From positions 20,774 to 84,773 of the forward strand of contig NZ_BJYS01000037.1 in NCBI RefSeq assembly GCF_007991635.1: 64,000 bases of DNA, given 5' to 3'. The notes below the pieces were generated by a model that was not told the DNA's origin, ran no database searches, and worked only from the letters and a program-made list of their open reading frames with translations. Source of the stretch: Adhaeribacter aerolatus. GTDB lineage: Bacteria; Bacteroidota; Bacteroidia; Cytophagales; Hymenobacteraceae. A program made the translations under genes and the position numbers. Below, piece after piece: positions 27,722-36,010 of the stretch; positions within the stretch are counted from its first letter, which is position 1; each line of letters opens with the position of its first letter.

Positions 27722-28869
27722 CAGGCGCTTTAAACAATTTCCGTTCCCTCCTGCTAACTTCCTTGCTGGCACTTGCCCTGCAAAACTGCTCGCAGCCGCA
27801 TTCCGAGAAAGCAACCGCCGGAAACAAAAACGCAACAACCGCTTCGGCTGAATATTACGGGCCCGACGATTTCCGAAAGGTGGAGAAGTTTGACACGCAC
27901 GTGCATTTTAACAAGGTAGATTCTACTTTTATCAACAAAGCCCGGGAAGAAAACTTCCGGTTGATTACGGTTAATGTCAATCCGGCTTATTACCCCGCCA
28001 TTGAAAAACAACGGGAAATAGCCATGCAATTAGTAAAAACTTACCCCGAACGCATAGCCTACGCCACTACTATTTCGATGGACGGCTTTAATGAGCCGGG
28101 CTGGCAGGAAAAGACCTTAGTCTACTTAAAAGACTCTTTCGATAAAGGCGCTATTGGCGTGAAAGTTTGGAAAAATATTGGCATGGAGTTTAAAGACAAG
28201 GATGGCAAATTCGTCATGATTGATAATCCTAAATTTGATCCCATTTTTGATTTTATCCAGCAGCAAAATAGAACTCTGATTGGCCATATTGGGGAACCGA
28301 AAAATTGCTGGCTGCCGGTAGAGCAAATGACCGTGGCCGGCGATAAGAAATATTTTAGCGAGCACCCGCAGTACCACATGTACCTGCACCCGGAATATCC
28401 ATCTTACGAAGAAGTCATTCAATCACGGGATAATGCGCTGGCCAAGCACCCCAACCTGCGTTTTGTAGGTGCCCATTTAGGTAGTCTGGAGTGGAGTGTA
28501 GATGAGTTGGCCAAGCGCCTGGACAAATACCCCAACATGGCCGTGGACATGGCCGAACGTATTTCGCACTTCCAGTACCAGGCGGTAACCGATTGGCAGA
28601 AAGTACACGACTTCTTTATTAAATACCAGGACCGCCTCCTGTACGCCACCGACCAGGAAATAGATGATAATAAACAACCTGCCGAAAGGAATAAGAATGC
28701 TGAAGAGGTCTGGAAAAGACACTGGTTGTTCTTTACCTCGGGCGAAAAGATGAAGGTACCGAAAGTAGAGAAAGAATTTAACGGCTTAAAACTGCCGCGC
28801 GAAGTAGTAGATAAACTCTACTACAAAAATGCCCAGAAGTGGTTTCCAGGGGTGAATAAAGCCGCCTAA
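27718..28869 (+). CDS. Exported Amidohydro_2-family lipoprotein 1
   Basis: 383-residue amidohydrolase-superfamily TIM-barrel protein. The signal peptide ends LQNC (lipobox) followed by Ser-Gln, not acidic residues, so I expect a periplasmic lipoprotein. Metal-site motifs: DTHVH (about 60), GVKVWKN, LIGHIGEP, GAHLGSLEW and a late YATD. Family members hydrolyse or decarboxylate varied ring and amide substrates; the real reaction here is unknown. It overlaps the aldolase stop by 4 bp, so it is translationally coupled to the galactosamine pathway. A 131-bp stretch is identical to the following paralogue, suggesting gene conversion. Confidence 0.88.
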   Translation: MTGALNNFRSLLLTSLLALALQNCSQPHSEKATAGNKNATTASAEYYGPDDFRKVEKFDTHVHFNKVDSTFINKAREENFRLITVNVNPAYYPAIEKQREIAMQLVKTYPERIAYATTISMDGFNEPGWQEKTLVYLKDSFDKGAIGVKVWKNIGMEFKDKDGKFVMIDNPKFDPIFDFIQQQNRTLIGHIGEPKNCWLPVEQMTVAGDKKYFSEHPQYHMYLHPEYPSYEEVIQSRDNALAKHPNLRFVGAHLGSLEWSVDELAKRLDKYPNMAVDMAERISHFQYQAVTDWQKVHDFFIKYQDRLLYATDQEIDDNKQPAERNKNAEEVWKRHWLFFTSGEKMKVPKVEKEFNGLKLPREVVDKLYYKNAQKWFPGVNKAA

Positions 28870-28944
28870 AACTGCGGCATTACACCACTTACCACGAACC
28901 CAAAAGCTATTTATTTAGATACAGAACTTCGAAAATAATCCACC

Positions 28945-30102
28945 ATGATAAAAACCTGCCAACTTAATTACCTGCCACTTCTCTTCCTGGGGCTGTTTGG
29001 TCTTTTACAGAGCTGCTCGCAGCAGAAAAATGCCGAAAACAGTTCTGCGGGCGATAACAGTACCGCAACAGCCAAAACCGAATATTATGGTCCGGACGAT
29101 TTTGAAAAGGTAAAAAAATTCAACTCCCATATCCACATCAAGGTGGAGGATACGGCCTTTGCGCAACAGAATATCCGGGATAATTTTGATTTTTTAGTCG
29201 TTAACGTCGCCTCGCCTTCTTCGCCGCCGCCGCCCAAACAACAGGAAATAGCCTTGCAAGTGGTAAAAGCTTACCCCGAACATGCCTCCTATGCCACCAC
29301 CTTTTCCCTGGAGGGCTTTAACGAGCCGGGCTGGCAGGAAAAAACGCTGACCTACTTACAAGATTCTTTTGACAAAGGCGCCCTTGGCGTGAAAATCTGG
29401 AAAAATGTAGGCCTGGTGCTAAAAGACAAAGAAGGCAAGTTCGTCATGATTGACGATCCCAGATTTGATCCTATTCTGGATTTAATCGAGAAGAATAATA
29501 AAACTTTGATTGGGCATATTGGGGAGCCGAAAAATTGCTGGTTGCCGGTGGAGCAAATGACCGTGGCCGGCGATAAAAAATATTTTAGCGAGCACCCGGA
29601 ATACCACATGTATCTGCATCCGGAGTACCCTTCTTATGAAACCATCATTAACGCCCGGGATCACATGCTGGAAAAGCATCCCAACCTGCGTTTTGTGGGT
29701 GCTCATTTGGGCAGCCTGGAGTGGAGCGTGGATGAGCTGGCCAAGCGCCTGGACAAATACCCCAACATGGCCGTGGACATGGCCGAACGTATTTCGCACT
29801 TCCAGTACCAGGCGGTAACCGATTGGCAGAAAGTACACGACTTCTTTATTAAATACCAGGACCGCCTCATCTATGCCACCGACGAAACGGTTAACGGCAC
29901 AAAAACGCCGGCAGAAGTAAACCGGCTGGCCCACGAAAACTGGCTCCGGCACTGGCAATTTTTTACCTCGGGCGAAAAGATGAAGGTGCCAAAAGTAGAA
30001 AAAGAATTTAACGGCTTAAAACTGCCGCGCGAAGTAGTAGATAAACTCTACTACAAAAATGCCCAGAAGTGGTTTCCGGGTATCGCCAAAACGAAGGTGT
30101 AA
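28945..30102 (+). CDS. Exported Amidohydro_2-family lipoprotein 2
   Basis: 385-residue paralogue of the preceding gene. Lipobox LQSC followed by Ser-Gln, so probably periplasmic. The first metal motif reads NSHIH instead of DTHVH, keeping both histidines but losing the preceding Asp; the later motifs IGHIGEP, GAHLGSLEW and YATDE are kept. The N-terminal half has diverged (a proline-rich SSPPPPK insert) while the second half is almost identical in blocks. Reaction unknown; related chemistry on a second substrate is plausible. Lies 75 bp after its paralogue in the same operon. Confidence 0.87.
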   Translation: MIKTCQLNYLPLLFLGLFGLLQSCSQQKNAENSSAGDNSTATAKTEYYGPDDFEKVKKFNSHIHIKVEDTAFAQQNIRDNFDFLVVNVASPSSPPPPKQQEIALQVVKAYPEHASYATTFSLEGFNEPGWQEKTLTYLQDSFDKGALGVKIWKNVGLVLKDKEGKFVMIDDPRFDPILDLIEKNNKTLIGHIGEPKNCWLPVEQMTVAGDKKYFSEHPEYHMYLHPEYPSYETIINARDHMLEKHPNLRFVGAHLGSLEWSVDELAKRLDKYPNMAVDMAERISHFQYQAVTDWQKVHDFFIKYQDRLIYATDETVNGTKTPAEVNRLAHENWLRHWQFFTSGEKMKVPKVEKEFNGLKLPREVVDKLYYKNAQKWFPGIAKTKV

Positions 30103-30119
30103 TAATTTATACAGGCAAC

Positions 30120-31223
30120 ATGCATAACCATCCGGGCAAAGCTTTTCTTCTACTCTTTTTGCTGAGCTGCCTCTGCCATCAGGCAGTTAACGGGCAAGGT
30201 GCTGATTTGAGGCTTTTAGACTGGCAGCCCCGGAGCCAAATGGTAGTTAAAGTAACGAATATTCAGAAGCCTAAATTTCCGGTTATAGATATTCATAATC
30301 ATTTACGGGACTTAAAAAACGCCGAAAAATATCTGGCCGAAATGGAAAAAGCCGGCGTCTGGAAATGTGTAAGCCTGGATGGCCGCTCCGCCGATAACTT
30401 TTACAAAGAGCATTTAAAAGCTTCGCAGGCGGTTTCCCCAGATCGGTTCCTGGTTTTCTTTACGCCGGATTTTAGTAAAATAGATGCGCCCGACTTTGGC
30501 CGCCAGGAAGCCCGCAAACTGGAAGATGCCGTAAAACTGGGTGCCCGGGGCATGAAAATATTTAAAACACTGGGCTTAACCATAAAAGATAAAAGCGGCC
30601 GCCTTGTGCCGGTAGATGATCCCCGTATCGATCCTATCTGGGCGAAATGCGGCGAACTGGGTATTCCGGTTGTAATGCACGTTTCTGATCCCAAAGCATT
30701 TTTTACGCCGGTAGATAAACACAACGAGCGGTACGACGAACTGGCCGGCCACCCGAACTGGGCTTACGGCAAGGAGTACCCGGCCAAAGAAGAAATTCTG
30801 GCGCAACGTAACCGGGTGCTGGCGCGGCATCCCAAAACCATTTTCATCGGGGCCCACGTCGGCAATTTACCCGAAGAACTAAGCCGGGTTTCGGAATGGC
30901 TGGATACCTACCCCAATTTTTACGTGGAGATCTCGGCCCGCATCAGTGAACTGGGCCGCCAGCCTTATACGGCCCGGAAATTTATGATTAAAAACCAGGA
31001 CCGGATTTTATTTGGTACCGATACGGCGCCTAATGCCGAAGCTTACCGGGTCTATTACCGCTTCCTGGAAACCGATGACGAATATATAGACCCGGCCGCC
31101 GGGCACCACCTGCAAGGCCGCTGGATGATATACGGCCTTTCCCTGCCCGACGAGGTGCTGGAGAAAATATATAATAAAAATGCCCAAAAGCTTTTAAGCC
31201 GGTATCAGGATGCTAAAAAATAA
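30120..31223 (+). CDS. Exported Amidohydro_2-family protein 3
   Basis: 367-residue amidohydrolase. I start it at 30120 (MHNHPGKAFLLLFLLSCLC), since the longer frame begins inside the previous gene; the gap is then 17 bp. The N-terminus is a signal peptide with a possible cleavage after NGQ, or a lipobox LLSC. Motifs: IDIHNH (metal HxH), GARGMKIFKTLG, VVMHVSDP, FIGAHVGNLPEE and LFGTDTAP. It is more distant from lipoproteins 1 and 2 than they are from each other and has a longer insertion near FFTPVDKHNERYDELAGHPNW. Substrate unknown. Confidence 0.85.
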   Translation: MHNHPGKAFLLLFLLSCLCHQAVNGQGADLRLLDWQPRSQMVVKVTNIQKPKFPVIDIHNHLRDLKNAEKYLAEMEKAGVWKCVSLDGRSADNFYKEHLKASQAVSPDRFLVFFTPDFSKIDAPDFGRQEARKLEDAVKLGARGMKIFKTLGLTIKDKSGRLVPVDDPRIDPIWAKCGELGIPVVMHVSDPKAFFTPVDKHNERYDELAGHPNWAYGKEYPAKEEILAQRNRVLARHPKTIFIGAHVGNLPEELSRVSEWLDTYPNFYVEISARISELGRQPYTARKFMIKNQDRILFGTDTAPNAEAYRVYYRFLETDDEYIDPAAGHHLQGRWMIYGLSLPDEVLEKIYNKNAQKLLSRYQDAKK

Positions 31224-31250
31224 TTATTAACCTATAAAAGATGAAAAGTT

Positions 31251-32582
31251 ATGAGCAATTATGATCGCAGAGACTTTTTAAAGCTTTCTTCCGCGGCTTT
31301 GGGCGGCTTGGCCCTGAGCGGATTGGCTTTACCGCAGGGTACGCTGGCACAAACAGCTCCGGCTAACAAACCGGTACGCCTCGGCTTTATTGGCATTGGG
31401 GGGCGGGGCTCTTTTCATCTTGATTCGGCATTGGGCATTGAAGGCGTAGAAGTGCCCGCATTATGCGAAATTATTCCGGCCCGCCTGGAGCGCGCCGCGG
31501 CCTGGGTGAAAGAATCCGGCCGGCCGGCGGCCCGCCTCTACGGCAAAGGCCCCACCGATTATTTACGCCTGATTTCCGAAGAAAAACTGGATGCGGTTAT
31601 CTGCTGTACGCCCTGGGACTCCCATGCGGCTATTTGTCTGGCCGCCATGCGCAATAATAAACACGCCGTTTCGGAAGTACCGATCGTGCTAACCGTAGAT
31701 CAGGCCTGGGAAATAGTGGAAACGTACGAAAAAACCGGTAAATGGGCCACCATCGGGCTCGAAGGCTTCGGCGAAATGGCCGTTCTTAACATGATTCAGA
31801 AAGGTATGCTGGGCGATATTATTCACGCCGAAACCGGCTATATCCACGACCTGCGGCGGGTGAAATTCGACCCGGAAGAAGAGCCGTGGCGCTTACAACA
31901 TGCCTTGGACCGGAACGGGAACCTCTACCCCGATCATCCCATGAACAAAATGATGCCGGCCCTGGATATTAACCACGGCGACCGCTTTGATTTTCTGGTT
32001 TCGATGAGTTCTAAATCCGTTATGATCAATGATTATGCGGCCAAACAATTTGGCAAAGATTCTAAATACGCCAAAGCTAAAGTTAAACTCGGCGATTACA
32101 ATGCCACCCTTATCCGGACGGTGAACGGCAAAATGATCACCCTGAACCATGATACCCATACCCCGCACCCCCGCGAGAATTACCGGGTACAGGGCACCAA
32201 AGGCGTTTACATGGGCGATAAAGGCTCCAAAAGAATATACATAGAAGGGGTTAGTCCGAAAGAACACGAATGGGAACCGGCCGAGAAATATTTGGCTGAA
32301 CACGAACACCCGCTTCTGAAAAATTACAACCCGCCCCCCCGGAAAGGAGGCGCCACCCGCGGACATGGCAGCCGCAGTACCCAAACGCCCATTGTCTGGC
32401 ACAGGTTAGTCGCGGCGCTCCGCGAAAATAAAATGCCGGATTGGGATGTGTACGATTCCGTTACCAGCAGTGCCATTTCGCCCTTAACCGAAGCATCCGT
32501 TGCCAGCAAAAGCCGGCCGGTAGACTTTCCGGATTTTACCAAAGGCAAATGGAAGCAGCGGAAACCCATGACTTTTGTTTAA
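31251..32582 (+). CDS. Tat-exported Gfo/Idh/MocA-family oxidoreductase, motif-divergent
   Basis: 443-residue NAD(P)-binding protein. The N-terminus DRRDFLKLSSAALGG is a twin-arginine signal. Rossmann motif GFIGIGGRG near 47-55. It belongs to the Gfo/Idh/MocA group related to GH109, but where the GH109-like neighbours have YPTHGIGP it has YPDHPMNK, and CYRRDVMA is replaced by GFGEMAVL. It may therefore use another sugar or act only as an oxidoreductase. GH109 enzymes use tightly bound NAD to oxidise C3 transiently. Starts 27 bp after the amidohydrolase; same operon. Confidence 0.88.
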   Translation: MSNYDRRDFLKLSSAALGGLALSGLALPQGTLAQTAPANKPVRLGFIGIGGRGSFHLDSALGIEGVEVPALCEIIPARLERAAAWVKESGRPAARLYGKGPTDYLRLISEEKLDAVICCTPWDSHAAICLAAMRNNKHAVSEVPIVLTVDQAWEIVETYEKTGKWATIGLEGFGEMAVLNMIQKGMLGDIIHAETGYIHDLRRVKFDPEEEPWRLQHALDRNGNLYPDHPMNKMMPALDINHGDRFDFLVSMSSKSVMINDYAAKQFGKDSKYAKAKVKLGDYNATLIRTVNGKMITLNHDTHTPHPRENYRVQGTKGVYMGDKGSKRIYIEGVSPKEHEWEPAEKYLAEHEHPLLKNYNPPPRKGGATRGHGSRSTQTPIVWHRLVAALRENKMPDWDVYDSVTSSAISPLTEASVASKSRPVDFPDFTKGKWKQRKPMTFV

Positions 32583-32639
32583 TTACCCCATCCACCACTT
32601 ACCGACTAAAAAATTACGCAGCTTAAAACAGCAATTTTT

Positions 32640-33992
32640 ATGAACAGACGCATTTTTCTGAAAAAGAATATTTTGGCCACCACCGGCTTGGCTTTGGCGC
32701 CGGCGCTATCCTGGGGCAAGGCTGTTGCGCCCGATAAAAAAGTACGGATAGGCATGATTGGCGTAGGCAAGCGCGGTACCAGTCATTTACGCAACTTACT
32801 CTACCGCGACGATATAACCATTCCGGCTATTTGCGATATTGACCCGGAGCGGATAAAGATAGCGCAGGAATTAATAGCCAAAGCCGGCCATAAAAAAGCG
32901 GAAAATTACACCAGCGGCGAGCACGCTTACCTGGATTTACTCAAACGCAAAGACCTGGACGGGGTGATTATAGCCACGCCCTGGGAATGGCATACCCCCA
33001 TGGCCGTGGCCGCTATGAAAGCCGGAAAACGGCCCGGGGTAGAAGTATCGGCCGCTAATACCATTGAAGAATGCTGGGATTTGGTAAACACTTCCGAAGA
33101 AACCGGGGTGCATTGCATGATTCTGGAAAACTCCTGTTACCGCCGCGATGTAATGGCCGTGCTGAACATGGTACGACAGGGCGTTTTTGGGGAACTGGTA
33201 CATTTACAATGCGGCTACGAACACGACTTACGCAAAGTTAAATTTGAGCCGGGCGTGGAGTTTGGGGCCAAGGGCGTACACGAAGCCAGCTGGCGGACGA
33301 ACCACTCGGTGCACCGCAACGGGGATTTATACCCTACCCACGGTATCGGACCTATGGCGCACTGCATCAACATTAACCGGGGCAACCGGTTCGTATCTTT
33401 AACTTCGATGGCTACCAAATCGCGCGGACTACACGATTATATTGTAAAGAACGGCGGCGCGGATCATCCCAACGCCAAAGTAGAATTTAAGCTGGGCGAT
33501 ATTGTAACCACGCTTATTTCTACCCAGAACGGCGAAACCATTGTGGTTACCCATGACACCAATTTGCCCCGTCCTTATTCGCTGGGCTACCGCGTGCAGG
33601 GCACCAACGGCATCTGGATGGTTGACGGAAATATGATTTATATCGAAGGGAAAAGCCCGGAAACAGGCCATGGCGAGAATCATAGAGGCGAAGCAGCCGA
33701 TGCCATGCTGAAAGAATACGATCATCCGCTCTGGAAAAAATTGGCGCATAAAGCTACCGGCACCGGCCACGGGGGCATCGATTTCTTTGTCTTAAATTCT
33801 TATGTAGAATCGATTAAACGCAATGTACCTTTCCCGATAGATGTGTATGATGCGGCCGCCTGGAGTGTTATCAGTCCGCTTTCCGAGATGTCGATAGCGG
33901 CCGGTGGCGCGCCTCAGTTATTTCCGGATTTTACCCGGGGCAACTGGATAAACCGCAAACCGGTTTTTGCTTTATCAGATGACCATATTTAG
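32640..33992 (+). CDS. GH109-like Gfo/Idh/MocA protein (alpha-N-acetylgalactosaminidase family), copy 1
   Basis: 450-residue Tat-exported protein (NRRIFLKKN; signal to about residue 28). NAD-binding GMIGVGKRG at 38-46. Extended similarity, from memory, to the Elizabethkingia GH109 alpha-N-acetylgalactosaminidase: ATPWEWH (112-118), EECWDLV, ENSCYRRDVMAVLNMVR, WRTNH (218-222), YPTHGIGP (231-238) and GHGGIDFFV. The GH109 mechanism oxidises C3 with bound NAD, eliminates the aglycone and adds water. Expected role: removal of terminal alpha-GalNAc (or a related alpha-hexosaminide) in the periplasm. It has a near-duplicate on the opposite strand at 38172-39503. Confidence 0.88.
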   Translation: MNRRIFLKKNILATTGLALAPALSWGKAVAPDKKVRIGMIGVGKRGTSHLRNLLYRDDITIPAICDIDPERIKIAQELIAKAGHKKAENYTSGEHAYLDLLKRKDLDGVIIATPWEWHTPMAVAAMKAGKRPGVEVSAANTIEECWDLVNTSEETGVHCMILENSCYRRDVMAVLNMVRQGVFGELVHLQCGYEHDLRKVKFEPGVEFGAKGVHEASWRTNHSVHRNGDLYPTHGIGPMAHCININRGNRFVSLTSMATKSRGLHDYIVKNGGADHPNAKVEFKLGDIVTTLISTQNGETIVVTHDTNLPRPYSLGYRVQGTNGIWMVDGNMIYIEGKSPETGHGENHRGEAADAMLKEYDHPLWKKLAHKATGTGHGGIDFFVLNSYVESIKRNVPFPIDVYDAAAWSVISPLSEMSIAAGGAPQLFPDFTRGNWINRKPVFALSDDHI

Positions 33993-34067
33993 CGGGATAG
34001 GACTTACCTAAACTATTGAAATTCACCCTTTGAAGCTATACTTACAAGGATATATAATTTTGACATT

Positions 34068-34200
34068 GCTGGTGCGAGCTTGTAGTTCGTACCGCCAATT
34101 TAACAGCATTGGTAAAGCTTATTTGGTAAAATAACCTTTGTTCGTCTCCTATTTAAAGCTGTCGGTAGTGAAAAGATACGAGCTACAAGCTCGCACCAGC
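34068..34200. repeat. REP/BIME-like inverted repeat pair
   Basis: Two 25-nt arms, 34068-34092 and 34176-34200, are reverse complements with 23/25 matches and an 83-nt spacer. Each arm contains a small palindrome such as GAGCT-ACA-AGCTC. There is no ORF inside and no clear target duplication. It resembles a repetitive extragenic palindrome or a small non-autonomous element; copy number elsewhere is not known from this window. It occupies the 373-bp gap before the next gene. Confidence 0.55.
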
Positions 34201-34365
34201 CCTAAAAAATTAATAGCTTTTCCGCTACAAAATTGACTTTGGGCAATGGGGAGAATTTACCGGGTTAAAACTTAATTGCTAAAGTTCTGAAACTTATAGC
34301 CTGTCATCTTGGTGGCTCTAACTATTTTTGAACTAGTCTATTATAAGCACTTAAATATTAATAAA

Positions 34366-35778
34366 ATGAAAAATAACCGAAGGGATTTTATAAAATATAC
34401 CGGACTGGCCGGAGCGGGGCTTTTGGTTGGTTGTTCTCCAAAAGATATAAAGGTTGGTTCTGCCCGAAATATTGTTTCGGGCAAAGAGCGCAAGCAGGTA
34501 TTTAACATGACCGGCTATGCCGCTCCCGCTATGGAAACAGTGCGCCTGGGATTTATTGGTTTAGGCAGCCGTGGCCCCGGCCATTTAAATAATGCCAGCT
34601 TATTAGGCGGCGTCGAAATAAAAGCCTTGTGCGACATCAGGCCCGAAAGTATCGCGGCCGCTAAAAGACGCATGAAGGGCCAGGGCCATAACCCGGATAT
34701 TTATACCGCAGGTGAAAACGACTGGAAAAAGGTTTGTGAGCGGCCGGATATCGACGTGATTTATATTGCCACGCCGTGGCACTTGCACACCCCCATGGCG
34801 CTGTATGCCATGGAGCACGGCAAACACGTTTGCTGCGAAATTCCGGTGGCTACCACCTTAGAAGAATGCTGGCAGTTGGTAGAAACCTCCGAACGCACCC
34901 GCAAACACTGTGTCATGCTGGAAAACAACTGCTACGATTTCTTTGAATTAATGACCCTGAATATGGTACGCCAGGGCTTTTTTGGCGAGATTATCCACGG
35001 CGAGTGTGCGTACATCCACGATTTGCTGGAAATGAATTTTTCCAAAACCCAGTACCAGGACATGTGGCGTCTGAAACAAAATGCCAGCCGGAACGGCAAT
35101 TTATACCCCACCCACGGCCTTGGCCCCATTTGCCAGATTATGAATATCAACCGCGGCGATAAAATGGATTACCTCGTATCAATGTCGAGTAATGATTTTA
35201 TGATGGGCCCGATGGCGAAAGAACTGGCGGCGAAAGATGATTTTTATAAGCCTTTCGCCGACAAAAATTTCCGGGGTAACATGAACACGACTTCCATCCG
35301 CACGCTCAAAGGCCGGACGATTATGTTGCAGCACGATGTAACCTCGCCGCGGGTTTATTCCCGCATCCATTTGGTAAGCGGTACCAAAGCATCGGCCCTG
35401 AAGTTTCCGCTGCCGGGCCGCATTGCCACCGGCCACAAAGATTGGGTTACGCCCGAGGAGTTAAAGGCACTGGAAGAAAAATACCAACCCGCCATTGTCC
35501 GGAAAGTGGGCGAACTGGCTAAGCAGGTGGGCGGCCATGGCGGCAAGGACTTTTTGATGAACTGGCGCGTTATCGATTGCCTGCGCAACGGTTTGCCCAT
35601 GGATATGGATGTGTACGATGGGGTGCTTTGGAGTTCGATGTTTCCGCTAAGCGAAATATCCGTCAGTAACCGGTCCAGCGCCGTAGATATTCCCGATTTT
35701 ACAGCCGGTAAGTGGCAAACTAATCAGCCAGTGGATATTTCCATGGCCCAGGGAGGTAACACTCAAATAAAACTTTAA
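34366..35778 (+). CDS. Tat-exported lipoprotein of the Gfo/Idh/MocA/GH109-like family
   Basis: 470 residues from the start I prefer (34366, MKNNRRDFIKYTGLAG). The N-terminus combines a twin-arginine motif RRDFIK with lipobox LVGC, indicating a Tat-exported lipoprotein. The Rossmann motif GFIGLGSRG lies at about 65-73. It keeps YIATPWHLHTPMA, LENNCYDFFELMTLNMVRQGFFGE and YPTHGLGPIC (the GH109-type THG motif) but lacks CYRRD. It is thus a more distant relative than the 32640 and 38172 proteins, with a possible different sugar specificity. A 373-bp gap with an inverted repeat separates it from the operon, so it may have its own promoter. Confidence 0.87.
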   Translation: MKNNRRDFIKYTGLAGAGLLVGCSPKDIKVGSARNIVSGKERKQVFNMTGYAAPAMETVRLGFIGLGSRGPGHLNNASLLGGVEIKALCDIRPESIAAAKRRMKGQGHNPDIYTAGENDWKKVCERPDIDVIYIATPWHLHTPMALYAMEHGKHVCCEIPVATTLEECWQLVETSERTRKHCVMLENNCYDFFELMTLNMVRQGFFGEIIHGECAYIHDLLEMNFSKTQYQDMWRLKQNASRNGNLYPTHGLGPICQIMNINRGDKMDYLVSMSSNDFMMGPMAKELAAKDDFYKPFADKNFRGNMNTTSIRTLKGRTIMLQHDVTSPRVYSRIHLVSGTKASALKFPLPGRIATGHKDWVTPEELKALEEKYQPAIVRKVGELAKQVGGHGGKDFLMNWRVIDCLRNGLPMDMDVYDGVLWSSMFPLSEISVSNRSSAVDIPDFTAGKWQTNQPVDISMAQGGNTQIKL

Positions 35779-35870
35779 GCTTTTATATTAAATAGCTGGC
35801 TCAATAAATTAATAGTTTAAAGCCACTTCCATCTTAATGGTTGGTAATTAGATATTTCAACTGCAATTAG

Positions 35871-35897
35871 CGCGAGGCTCCGGCCTCGTGTCTTTTT
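35871..35897 (+). terminator. Candidate terminator or REP hairpin
   Basis: CGCGAGGC (35871-35878), loop TCCG, GCCTCGTG (35883-35890) make an 8-bp stem with one G-T wobble, followed by TCTTTTT. It is 93 nt after the Gfo/Idh/MocA stop and precedes the convergent gene ending at 36011. The shape fits a plus-strand intrinsic terminator, although such short GC-rich palindromes can also be dispersed repeats. Confidence 0.6.
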
Positions 35898-36010
35898 GTA
35901 TCTGCCATAACAGCCTCAAACAATATAAGACCTAATATTATCGGTTAGGAAACTTGTGATAATCAGAACCGCTGTGATATTGGCGCTAGTAATAGATAAA
36001 CTTACCTCAC

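Noticed and set aside
28126..28722. Antisense frames within the tandem amidohydrolases
   Set aside because: They occur at matching places in both paralogues because the sense codons are conserved, not because an antisense gene exists.
27718..31223. Calling the exported amidohydrolases NagA-type deacetylases
   Set aside because: They have Amidohydro_2-type motifs and lipoprotein signals, not the NagA motif set; deacetylase activity is left as a hypothesis.
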